NCBI GenBank assembly: GCA_934792465.1
Contig: CAKVOK010000080.1
Location: 1-9,005, forward strand
From: an uncultured Clostridia bacterium
GTDB taxonomy: Bacteria; Bacillota; Clostridia; RUG12999
Direction: 5' to 3'
DNA: 9,005 nt
Made by a program: the position numbers and the translations under genes
Shown: piece after piece, positions 1-6,268 of the stretch
Numbering within the stretch: position 1 is the stretch's first letter
Layout of the letters: each line of letters opens with the position of its first letter
The notes under the pieces: generated by a model
Told to the model about the DNA's origin: nothing
The model's input: the letters and a program-made list of their open reading frames with translations, nothing else
Databases searched by the model: none

Positions 1-258
1 AGTTGTAAATATTTCTCACAAAGGAGAGTGGTTTTTATCTATCGCCAAGAAATTATTAAAGACATCAGTTTTTTCACATCACAGCCACAAGCTAATTTTT
101 ACGATGAACTGTTCACGAATCTGGATTTGAGTTGTATTCCCGAATACAATTTCAAAACAAGTCGTACAAGTTACAGCAATCATGCTATGATTTGCGCTTT
201 CATCGTTATGATTCGTGTATTTTTACACATCTCTAATAATATTATCAAAGTTTCCTGA
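1..258 (+). pseudogene. Decayed N-terminal fragment of an IS transposase
   Basis: The frame is open from the first base to the stop at 256-258, so the true start may lie outside the window. An in-frame GTG at 28 has a purine-rich AAGGAGAG directly on top of it, too close for a normal ribosome binding site. The peptide contains NFYDELFTNLDLSCIPEYN followed by HAMICAFIVM. I recognise this from memory as the N-terminal region of clostridial DDE transposases, in which that segment normally continues KCEGF and then the catalytic core. Here it degenerates after IVM and stops about 15 residues later, with no DDE core. A second frame near 235-285 carries a weakly matching continuation (PDLINTF), which fits frameshift decay. 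The family assignment is by recall, not alignment. It is non-functional as it stands. Confidence 0.5.
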
Positions 259-633
259 TTTAATAAATACGTTTGCTTACGAAAATGTTTATTGTTCTCC
301 CTAACCCTAATACCCGCAAATTAATAACCTGCCGCTTTTCCCGCACAAAACTCACAATCAATAACAAGTAATTACTCTGTATTATTAATTTTCTTACTTT
401 GTCATCTCTCATATTGTTTGGAATAAATTGAGTTTTAGCTTAAATTTATTATAACATAAAAATTTACTATATGGAATGTAAAAAAACAAAAATTTTATGT
501 ACATTTTTAAGCTTCCGGAAATGTCAATAAATGTGCTGTCAAAAAAACCATTATTTTGACTCCAACTATTGACAAAGAACCTATTTTCAATGCCCCTTCG
601 GAATTTTGTGTATCATAGGTATCAATCTCAAGG
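259..633. other. Gene-free AT-rich region with IS-end remnant
   Basis: No convincing gene is present. Positions 259-516 are AT-rich with stops in all frames on both strands, apart from short unsupported ORFs. A minus-strand extended -10 (TGT then TATAAT, about 448-456) lies here with no clear -35 and no supported gene after it. From 517 on, the DNA matches, in inverted orientation, the sequence next to the transposase start at the far right of the window. The stretch is therefore probably the trailing end of the left insertion sequence. Where IS DNA stops and original locus DNA begins, somewhere between 541 and 633, cannot be fixed by eye. Confidence 0.4.
517..540 (-). repeat. Left copy of a 24-bp inverted repeat (IS end)
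   Basis: Read on the minus strand, this 24-mer matches 8905-8928 at 23 of 24 positions, including an identical 20-base core at 517-536. Weaker similarity continues on the gac side: a TTGGAGTCAAA-like motif about 20 bp away resembles TTGGGGTAAA at 8891-8900. The copy at the right sits just before a transposase start codon, so this one is best read as the opposite-facing end of a related IS. Confidence 0.6.
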
Positions 634-688
634 ATTATACCATACTGATTATGCTTACGGGATGGAAAAAAATACAAAGAATTATGCA
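634..688 (-). promoter_or_regulatory. Leftward promoter, inverted copy of the fucosidase promoter
   Basis: On the minus strand there is a perfect extended -10: TGG followed by TATAAT (634-639 on the plus strand reads ATTATA). No recognisable -35 exists 17 bp upstream (TCCCGT). The 55 bp aligns with 1829-1882 on the plus strand at 46 positions, with eight mismatches and one gap in the T-run. Similarity continues more weakly to about 717, where both copies have CAATGC. It points left, into IS remnant DNA, and no gene remains downstream of it. By analogy with the right copy it is probably, or once was, controlled by the AraC-type protein. Confidence 0.6.
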
Positions 689-822
689 CTTTTTAAGTTT
701 ATAGAATTTTGGCATTGTTTTTATATATCTTATAACGATAAATATAAATATCCTAATTTTATATAATTTAACAATATATATTAAACAGTATTAAACCTTC
801 TTTGTCCGTTTTTAATATCATT

Positions 823-842
823 TTTAGAAACATTTAGAAACA
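823..842 (+). repeat. Two tandem copies of TTTAGAAACA upstream of araC-type gene
   Basis: The 10-mer TTTAGAAACA occurs twice without spacing, one helical turn apart. It ends 25 bp upstream of the -35 box of the regulator gene. Direct repeats near the promoter are a usual form of AraC-family binding site, so an autoregulatory operator is possible. The repeat is seen directly; the function is inference. Confidence 0.4.
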
Positions 843-867
843 TTTTAAAAAGAGTAAGTTTTCAGCA

Positions 868-896
868 TTGACATTCGGCGTTATCTGTGATAATAT
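868..896 (+). promoter_or_regulatory. SigmaA-type promoter of the AraC-family gene
   Basis: A perfect -35 TTGACA (868-873), a 17-bp spacer and -10 TAATAT (891-896) with an upstream TGA extension. Transcription should start near 903, leaving a leader of roughly 40 nt before the ATG at 941. The quality of both boxes suggests substantial basal expression of the regulator. Confidence 0.8.
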
Positions 897-928
897 TAAT
901 ATGTAATTTTAAAAACACCGGCACAAAA

Positions 929-934
929 AGGGAG
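929..934 (+). promoter_or_regulatory. Ribosome binding site fixing the start at 941
   Basis: AGGGAG sits 6 bp upstream of ATG 941. The longer open frame back to a GTG at 887 would start inside the promoter, upstream of the predicted transcription start, so 941 is the right start. Confidence 0.75.
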
Positions 935-940
935 ATTAAA

Positions 941-1789
941 ATGAAGAATGAATATACCGTTAAGTCAAACCACCAGTTAATGGCAAATTTCAACAAGCTG
1001 CATTTTACGCTGCTTGACTCAGGTTACGCAAAAGTGAACTCCGAATGGACGACCTGTGACTATAAATACCCGTGCACTTCGCCTTTTTCACGACTTTACT
1101 ATATCGAAAGCGGTGAGGGCTTTATACACTTTAATAACAAAAAAATACATCTCGTTCCCGGATATATGTATCTGATGCCTATTTACTTACCCATCCATTT
1201 GGAATGTCCATTTTCAATGACACAGCTTTATTTTCATATAACAAGCACACAAAACGATGATCTGGACTTGTTTGAGAAATGCGATGATGTTTACTTTGCA
1301 AAAACAAGCTTAAATCATATAAAAAAATTAAAAAAAGCTTACTTTTGCGGAAATTATGCGGATATTTTTACTCTGCAAAACAGCATTTCCTCCGACATTC
1401 AAACGCTCATAAAAGGAATCTCCGTTCTTGAACAAAAGCCTGCCGAATATTCATCGATAGTAAAATCGGCGATACATTTCATCAATAAAAATTTATACAT
1501 TACACTTACCGTTCCAGAAGTGGCGCACGCACTTAACGTTTCAAATTATACGCTCTCGTCACTTTTTAAAAAAGAGATGAAAAAGACGATAGGACAATAT
1601 ATAGACGAAAGAGTAATGCAAAGAGCTCTTGAGCTTATGCTCTACAACAGCGAGATGAGCATCAACGATATAAGCTCTGAACTGGGTTTTTGCGACCAGT
1701 TTTACTTTTCAAAAAAATTTAAAATTTTTGCCGGCGAAAAGCCGCTCTCCTTCAGATTAAAACGCAACATTAAGAATTCAGGAAAATAA
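941..1789 (+). CDS. AraC-family transcriptional regulator
   Basis: A 282-residue one-component regulator. Residues about 20-130 look like the cupin-type sugar-sensing domain, with SGEGFIHFNNKKIHLVPGYMYLMP typical in layout of the beta-barrel strands. Residues about 170-275 form the AraC/XylS DNA-binding domain. Its first helix-turn-helix is near 190-211 (VPEVAHALNVSNYTLSSLFK) and its second near 239-262 (INDISSELGFCDQFYFSKKF), followed by GEKPLSFR in place of the usual G-x-S-P-x-x-Y/F-R. The length is normal for the family, and no signal peptide or membrane segment is seen. It has its own promoter and lies directly upstream of a fucosidase gene on the same strand, so it probably activates that gene in response to an intracellular glycan fragment. 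The ligand cannot be read from sequence. Confidence 0.9.
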   Translation: MKNEYTVKSNHQLMANFNKLHFTLLDSGYAKVNSEWTTCDYKYPCTSPFSRLYYIESGEGFIHFNNKKIHLVPGYMYLMPIYLPIHLECPFSMTQLYFHITSTQNDDLDLFEKCDDVYFAKTSLNHIKKLKKAYFCGNYADIFTLQNSISSDIQTLIKGISVLEQKPAEYSSIVKSAIHFINKNLYITLTVPEVAHALNVSNYTLSSLFKKEMKKTIGQYIDERVMQRALELMLYNSEMSINDISSELGFCDQFYFSKKFKIFAGEKPLSFRLKRNIKNSGK

Positions 1790-1828
1790 AATCCAAAATC
1801 GAAAGCAATGCACGTTTTATGTCAAAAA

Positions 1829-1882
1829 TACATATTTTTTTATATTTTTTCCATTCCATAAGCATAATAGGTATGGTATAAT
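1829..1882 (+). promoter_or_regulatory. Fucosidase promoter, probably activator-dependent
   Basis: A perfect extended -10 (TGG then TATAAT at 1877-1882). The hexamer 17 bp upstream is TTCCAT (1854-1859), a poor -35. A strong -10 without a -35 is what one expects of a promoter needing an activator, and an AraC-type gene lies immediately upstream. Long T-runs cover 1834-1850. The whole block is repeated in inverted orientation at 634-688. The transcript leader would be about 115 nt; the start codon at 2004 has only a weak AAAGTGAG (1988-1995). Confidence 0.7.
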
Positions 1883-2003
1883 ATAGTCAAGACAAAATAT
1901 AAAAAGCTTAATTATGTTTTATTGCGATTGCCAATCAGACGGTAAGTAAATAAACTTAATTTCTTTTGATAAAACAATTATAAAATGAAAGTGAGTCAAT
2001 AAA

Positions 2004-3335
2004 ATGTCGTCTTATATCACAAAGAAAACACAAGGTAATACGAAATGGTTTACAAACGACAGATTCGGAATGTTCATTCATTGGGGCTTGTATTCAATGC
2101 CTGCACGACATGAATGGGTAAAACTCTATGAAGAAATCCCGGAAGAAAAGTATGATAAATATTTTAAATACTTTGAACCGGATCTGTTTGACCCGTCCGA
2201 ATGGGCAAGGTGCGCCAAAGCCGCAGGAATGAAATATGTTGTCTTTACCGCAAAGCATCACGAGGGATTTTGTATGTGGGACAGCAAATACACAGACTAT
2301 AAGTGTACGAATACGCCGATAAAGCGTGACTTGCTGAAAGAAGTTGTTGACGCTTTCAGAAAAGAGGGAATACGAATAGGTCTGTATTATTCATTACTTG
2401 ACTGGCATCACCCCGATTATCCTTTGGATGCTCTTCACCCAAGGCGAAGATGCGAAAACCCGACAGAGGTCAATAAATCCAGAGATATGAATAAATATGT
2501 AGAATATATGAAAAATCAGCTCACAGAGTTGTTGACGAATTACGGCAAGATTGATAGTTTGTGGTTTGATTTTTCGTGGAAGGACGATGCGCACACGATT
2601 CCGTATTACAACGGACAAAAGTGGTATAAGGGAAAGGATGCATCGGATTGGAAGTCGGAAGAGCTTATAGAACTCGTTCGCTCGTACAACAGTGAGATAA
2701 TAATAAATGGCAGAATAGGCATAGAACAAGATATATGGACACCCGAACAGTATGTTCCCAATGGATGGATGAGGCATCCCGAAAGCGGCGAATTGGTTGT
2801 ATGGGAGGCGTGTCAAACCTTCTCGGGGTCGTGGGGATATTTCAGGGATGAAATGTCGTGGAAGACGCCCGAAACATTAATCGAAATGCTGATACGGATA
2901 GTAGCCCAAGGCGGAAATCTTATTATGAATGTCGGGCCGACTTCGAGAGGATGCTTTGACGAGAGAGCGAAAAATGCGCTTGATGTATATGCGAAATGGA
3001 TGAAGTATAACAGCCGCTCGATATACGGGTGTACAAAAGCCGAACCCGAATGGGTGGCGCCTGACGGATGTGTCCTTACTCAAAGCGAGGATTCTAAAAG
3101 ATTATACATACACCTGACGGAATATCCGGTAGGAGGCATTGTGTTTCCGAAAATGGCGGGCAAAGTGGATTATGCACAGTTTCTTCATGACGGAAGCGAA
3201 ATTATGATAAACAACGTAAGATGCAGCAGAGCCGGAGATGTAACGGTCGGTCAGCACAAAGATGACTTGGTGGTTGAAATTCCCGGTATGAAACCGAATG
3301 TTTTAATACCCGTTATCGAATTGTTTTTAAAATAA
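2004..3335 (+). CDS. GH29 alpha-L-fucosidase
   Basis: A 443-residue glycoside hydrolase family 29 protein that should remove terminal alpha-L-fucose from glycans. Visible family landmarks are RFGMFIHWGLYS (20-31), KHHEGF (84-89) with the paired substrate-binding histidines, GLYYS (126-130), and LWFDF (186-190) with D189 in the position of the retaining nucleophile. WEACQTFSGSWGY follows at 267-279, and E268 is a possible acid/base residue, though that role varies within GH29. GGNLIMNVGPTSRG (303-316) completes the barrel. A smaller beta-type C-terminal domain covers about 340-443. There is no signal peptide, so the enzyme should be cytoplasmic and act on imported oligosaccharides. The overall pattern is closer to the broad-specificity GH29-A enzymes than to GH29-B; linkage preference is not determinable. 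It is probably controlled by the upstream AraC-type protein. Confidence 0.92.
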   Translation: MSSYITKKTQGNTKWFTNDRFGMFIHWGLYSMPARHEWVKLYEEIPEEKYDKYFKYFEPDLFDPSEWARCAKAAGMKYVVFTAKHHEGFCMWDSKYTDYKCTNTPIKRDLLKEVVDAFRKEGIRIGLYYSLLDWHHPDYPLDALHPRRRCENPTEVNKSRDMNKYVEYMKNQLTELLTNYGKIDSLWFDFSWKDDAHTIPYYNGQKWYKGKDASDWKSEELIELVRSYNSEIIINGRIGIEQDIWTPEQYVPNGWMRHPESGELVVWEACQTFSGSWGYFRDEMSWKTPETLIEMLIRIVAQGGNLIMNVGPTSRGCFDERAKNALDVYAKWMKYNSRSIYGCTKAEPEWVAPDGCVLTQSEDSKRLYIHLTEYPVGGIVFPKMAGKVDYAQFLHDGSEIMINNVRCSRAGDVTVGQHKDDLVVEIPGMKPNVLIPVIELFLK

Positions 3336-3725
3336 AAACAAAATTGAATGGCACAAAACAATATAAGCGATTCGGCATAATAAATACGTTCAACAAATTC
3401 GAAAAGGCGTGGCGTTGATGTTAATATTAATGTAAAAGTTTTAACCGGTACAAGTTTAAGACAAATTATTGATGTTGCTGTTTTGCCGGTGATTACGGCA
3501 TTGTGTCCGATATCTTCTGCGATGACAGGCGGCATTGTCTTTCGTATAGGAGATGTAAATGTGGAGAGCTACTTGAATAATGCGGATATTTTGCTCGACA
3601 TAAATTATAATACAAAAAGCCCGACTTAATCGAGTTCTACAGGGACGAGAAACCAATATATCGCATCTTAGAAGATAACAACAAATATTTTAACATATCT
3701 CCGAATTACTCGAATTTCGGATATT
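3336..3725. other. Spacer with unrecognised coding relic
   Basis: No intact gene. One plus-strand frame is open from 3384 to the stop at 3627-3629 (81 codons) but lacks a good start or ribosome binding site. Its C-terminal part reads YLNNADILLDINYNTKS, which looks like genuine protein. In another frame, just after that stop, comes EFYRDEKPIYRILEDNN (about 3633-3683). Two protein-like pieces in different frames suggest a frameshifted gene remnant. I do not recognise the family with any confidence. No terminator with a GC-rich stem and T-run is visible after the fucosidase stop. Confidence 0.35.
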
Positions 3726-3791
3726 GGGTTATTACACATAGTAAACGTTCGGGAATTTGAGATTTTCGGAAACGGCAAAAAATACATAATC
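3726..3791 (+). pseudogene. Degenerate copy of the GH20 gene's N-terminal coding region
   Basis: Positions 3731-3780 match 3951-4000 inside the GH20 gene at 42 of 50 bases with no gap, a constant offset of 220 bp. In the equivalent frame the relic reads GLLHIVNVREFEI followed by FGNGKKYI. The intact gene reads GLLRIADVRGFEI followed by SENGKKVN at residues 17-37; 13 of 21 codons agree. Weaker similarity may run back to about 3675, where the gene's ATG aligns with ATA. Similarity stops near 3783, directly upstream of the present gene's promoter. This is a truncated paralogous copy, not a functional gene. Confidence 0.7.
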
Positions 3792-3798
3792 TTTTTCT

Positions 3799-3827
3799 TT
3801 GCATATACACAACTGTTTTGATATAAT
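3799..3827 (+). promoter_or_regulatory. SigmaA-type promoter of the GH20 gene
   Basis: -35 TTGCAT (3799-3804), a 17-bp spacer and -10 TATAAT (3822-3827) with an extended TGA. Transcription should begin near 3834. Unlike the fucosidase promoter it has a good -35, so it may fire without an activator. A TACATAAT followed by T-rich DNA (3783-3800) resembles the upstream edge of the two inverted promoters at 634-688 and 1829-1882, but this is weak. Confidence 0.7.
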
Positions 3828-3883
3828 GCAATTGTAATAAAATGAAATGACGCTTGATAAAACTATCCTTAAGCGGAAGATTA

Positions 3884-3891
3884 AGAGGAGA
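3884..3891 (+). promoter_or_regulatory. Ribosome binding site fixing the start at 3898
   Basis: AGAGGAGA lies 6 bp upstream of ATG 3898. The in-frame ATG at 3847 has no such site and would add residues (TLDKTILKRKIKRRAI) that look like untranslated leader, so 3898 is preferred. Confidence 0.7.
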
Positions 3892-3897
3892 GCAATT

Positions 3898-5754
3898 ATG
3901 ACAACATTAAATTTAAACATAAATTCGGTAAGAGATTTTGAAAAGGGTTTATTACGCATAGCGGATGTTCGGGGATTTGAGATTTCCGAAAACGGCAAAA
4001 AAGTAAATATCAGCAAGGGAAACGGACTTTCCGTAGCGGAAAGAAATGGTGAATATTACATTGAATATTCGCTTCCGTCCGAATTTTTCCGAGCTGTATC
4101 TATGCTGGCGGGATTGATTCAAGAAAACAGAACGGGTTTTAATATATGCGAAAAGACAAAAACGGATATGTGCGGTGCAATGATAGATTGCTCGCGCGGA
4201 GCGGTTATGAAGCCTTCTGCCGTAATTGACTTTATGACGTATATGGCAATGATGGGAATGAATACCTTAATGCTCTACACCGAGGACATCTATCGGCTTG
4301 AGGATTACGAATATTTTGGATATTTGAGAGGAAGATATTCGGATGATGAGCTTAAAGAAATCTGTCTTGCGGCAGAGGACTTAAAAATAGAGGTTATCCC
4401 ATGTATTCAGACGCTGGGGCATCTGGCAAAGACGCTGCGCTGGGGCTATGCGCAGGATATGAAGGACGACCCCGATGTTCTTTTGATTGATGAAGAAAAG
4501 ACATATGATTTCATCGAGGCAATGATAAAAAAGTGGAGAAAAATCTGTAAAACGGATAAAATTCACATCGGTATGGACGAAGCCGAGGGAGTGGGACTCG
4601 GAGAGTATTTCAACAGGCACGGTTATTGCGACAGATACGAAATTATGCTGCGCCACGTTCAAAGGGTAACCGATATAGCGGCAAAATACGGTTTTAAGCC
4701 GATGATGTGGAGTGATATGTTCTTTAAAATCGGCTCAAAAAAGCGTGATTATTATGATCTTGATGCGGAAATTTTACCGAGCCTGTCCGAAAAAATTCCG
4801 ACAGACGCATCGCTTGTATACTGGGATTATTATCATCACGATGTTGAGTTTTACAGAACTATGCTAAAAAAACATAAAGAGTTCGGGCGCAATATTATAT
4901 TTGCCGGCGGTGTATGGCTGTGGCGAGGCTTTTGTCCGCAATATGACAAAACGTTCGACACCACGCTTAAGGCTATGACTGCCTGTGACTGTGAGAACAT
5001 AAAAAGCGTCATTGCAACGATGTGGGGCGATGACGGCGGTGAAGTGAGCAGGTATTCAATGCTTTTGGGCTTACAGCTTTTTGCCGATTATGCACATTGT
5101 GACAGAGTAAGCATTGAATGTGTAAAAGAGAATTTTAAGCTTTGCTTAGGTTATGATGCCGACGCATTTATCGCATTGGATTTTGATAATATTCCCGCAA
5201 AGAAAAAGGATGCTTTGGCGACCTCCAAACAAATATTCTATCAGGATATACTGCTCGGCTTGTTTGACCGAAATTTTGCGGAATATAACATCGAGGGATA
5301 TTATGAAGATTTAATTAAAAAGCTTGCAATATTGCCGAATCAAGGGAAAATGAAATATCTTTTTGATTATTATCGATTTCTTGCCGCAATCCTTAAAAAG
5401 AAATGTCATCTCGGCGTAAAAATCCGCAGGGCATATAAGGAGCACGATACGGATACTTTGCTAAAGTGTGCGGATATTCTCGGCGAGTTGTGCAATGATT
5501 ATGATGAATTTTATAAAAAACTTTGTATTGTATGGGAAAGAGAAAACAAGTCGTTTGGATTTGAAGTGTTTGAGGAAAGAATAGGCGGTATGCTTATGCG
5601 GTTTAGGTCTGCATATAAAAGAATAAAAGAGTATTGCAGCGATGAAACCGAAAGAATAGATGAGCTGGAAGAAGATATTCTGTGGTATGGTGACAAAACC
5701 TCGGAGGGTGAGCTTCTATCGACTCATTTTTATAATGATATGAGAGTGTTTTAG
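3898..5754 (+). CDS. GH20 beta-N-acetylhexosaminidase-like glycoside hydrolase
   Basis: A 618-residue protein of glycoside hydrolase family 20, which removes terminal beta-linked GlcNAc or GalNAc by substrate-assisted catalysis. Residues 1-90 form a small N-terminal alpha/beta domain. The (beta/alpha)8 barrel begins near residue 92 with GAMIDCSRGAVM. It carries QTLGHL (171-176) and HIGMDEAEG (223-231), where D227-E228 are the polarising Asp and acid/base Glu, then MMWSDMF (269-275) and a GGVWLWRG segment (337-344) with active-site tryptophans. About 250 mainly helical residues follow. The size and lack of a signal peptide resemble cytoplasmic GH20C-type enzymes of Firmicutes. It has its own promoter, and a relic of its N-terminal region lies directly upstream. 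Flanked by fucosidases, it likely continues breakdown after fucose removal. Exact substrate is unknown. Confidence 0.88.
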   Translation: MTTLNLNINSVRDFEKGLLRIADVRGFEISENGKKVNISKGNGLSVAERNGEYYIEYSLPSEFFRAVSMLAGLIQENRTGFNICEKTKTDMCGAMIDCSRGAVMKPSAVIDFMTYMAMMGMNTLMLYTEDIYRLEDYEYFGYLRGRYSDDELKEICLAAEDLKIEVIPCIQTLGHLAKTLRWGYAQDMKDDPDVLLIDEEKTYDFIEAMIKKWRKICKTDKIHIGMDEAEGVGLGEYFNRHGYCDRYEIMLRHVQRVTDIAAKYGFKPMMWSDMFFKIGSKKRDYYDLDAEILPSLSEKIPTDASLVYWDYYHHDVEFYRTMLKKHKEFGRNIIFAGGVWLWRGFCPQYDKTFDTTLKAMTACDCENIKSVIATMWGDDGGEVSRYSMLLGLQLFADYAHCDRVSIECVKENFKLCLGYDADAFIALDFDNIPAKKKDALATSKQIFYQDILLGLFDRNFAEYNIEGYYEDLIKKLAILPNQGKMKYLFDYYRFLAAILKKKCHLGVKIRRAYKEHDTDTLLKCADILGELCNDYDEFYKKLCIVWERENKSFGFEVFEERIGGMLMRFRSAYKRIKEYCSDETERIDELEEDILWYGDKTSEGELLSTHFYNDMRVF

Positions 5755-6268
5755 ACGATAAGACTGCCCCTTGAGCAAATATGATACGAAAATGAAATGC
5801 TGCATTTGCGGCGGGAAAGAAGAAGTGTTTATGAATATAATATCTCATATACGAAATAGAACTCAGTGTTCGGATATGGAATGAAATAAGAGATAAATTT
5901 GATGAAATAGAAATCGAAAACAAAGCTTTAAAGGAATTTATTTCAAACAGCATTGAATACGTACTTAGGTTTTATAGTATAATTAACATAGTTTTTAGAA
6001 TTTATGCGAAGTGCAGAAAAATGAAAATGCAAAAGACCTTCTTGAAAAGTATGATGATGCATGGACAAGATATCTCGAACTTGAAAAAAGAAATCAAGCT
6101 TCAAGCAGCTTTAATGGAGAGAGATTTGAAGGAATAAAAGGTGTTGACGAAACATTAGAGTTCTGTCTGGAGAATCTTGCTTAGAAATTTAGTGCTTGAA
6201 CAAGATATAAGCCAATACTTTCGTATGGCTAAATAACAAATCAAAAGAGAAAAGGTGGAAAATGTGAA
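5755..6268. other. Relic-rich spacer between GH20 and the second fucosidase
   Basis: This 514-bp gap has no intact gene and no clear terminator. A frame open from 5841 begins with plausible protein (ELSVRIWNEIRDKFDEIEIE) and becomes unconvincing after about 5960. A second fragment follows at 5999-6236 and is listed separately. A poor promoter-like pair, TTGAAT (5953-5958) and TATAAT (5978-5983), has a 19-bp spacer. No better promoter for the downstream fucosidase was found. ATG at 6262 is followed at once by TGA and is not a start. Confidence 0.4.
5999..6236 (+). pseudogene. Frameshifted gene relic of unknown family
   Basis: The frame 5999-6184 reads AKDLLEKYDDAWTRYLELEK and continues RNQASSSFNGERFEGIKGV before ending LEFCLENLA. 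It is acidic, helical-looking and protein-like, and stops at 6182-6184. A +1 frame then continues RNLVLEQDISQYFRMAK to a stop at 6234-6236. The two pieces look like the C-terminus of one gene broken by a frameshift. There is no start with a ribosome binding site. I do not recognise it; a distant resemblance to the helical tail of GH20-type enzymes is too weak to claim. Confidence 0.35.

Noticed and set aside
569..766. 65-codon plus-strand ORF and the overlapping 60-codon minus-strand ORF (507-689)
   Set aside because: No ribosome binding sites. They run through the inverted promoter copy and the IS-end repeat, so they look accidental.
887..940. Longer start (GTG 887) for the AraC-family protein
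   Set aside because: It lies within the -35/-10 region of a near-perfect promoter and upstream of the predicted transcript start. ATG 941 has a proper ribosome binding site.
1926..1936. Small GATTG/CAATC palindrome in the fucosidase leader
   Set aside because: Five base pairs around one base is too short to support an operator or riboswitch, and no known riboswitch core was seen.
2394..2816. 140-codon minus-strand ORF inside the first fucosidase, and similar minus-strand ORFs within the other genes
   Set aside because: They are antisense to strongly supported GH29, GH20 and transposase genes and have no recognisable domains or start signals.
3321..3341. 9-bp AT-only inverted repeat at the end of the first fucosidase gene
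   Set aside because: The stem contains almost no GC and no T-run follows, so it is not a credible intrinsic terminator.
3847..3897. Longer start (ATG 3847) for the GH20 protein
   Set aside because: No ribosome binding site precedes it, and the added residues are lysine/arginine-rich leader-like. ATG 3898 has AGAGGAGA at good spacing.
5953..5983. TTGAAT and TATAAT as a promoter for the second fucosidase
   Set aside because: The 19-bp spacer is poor, it lies about 290 bp from the start, and it sits inside relic coding sequence. Too weak to annotate.
6262..6267. ATG start just upstream of the second fucosidase
   Set aside because: It is followed at once by TGA; ATG 6269 begins the real gene.
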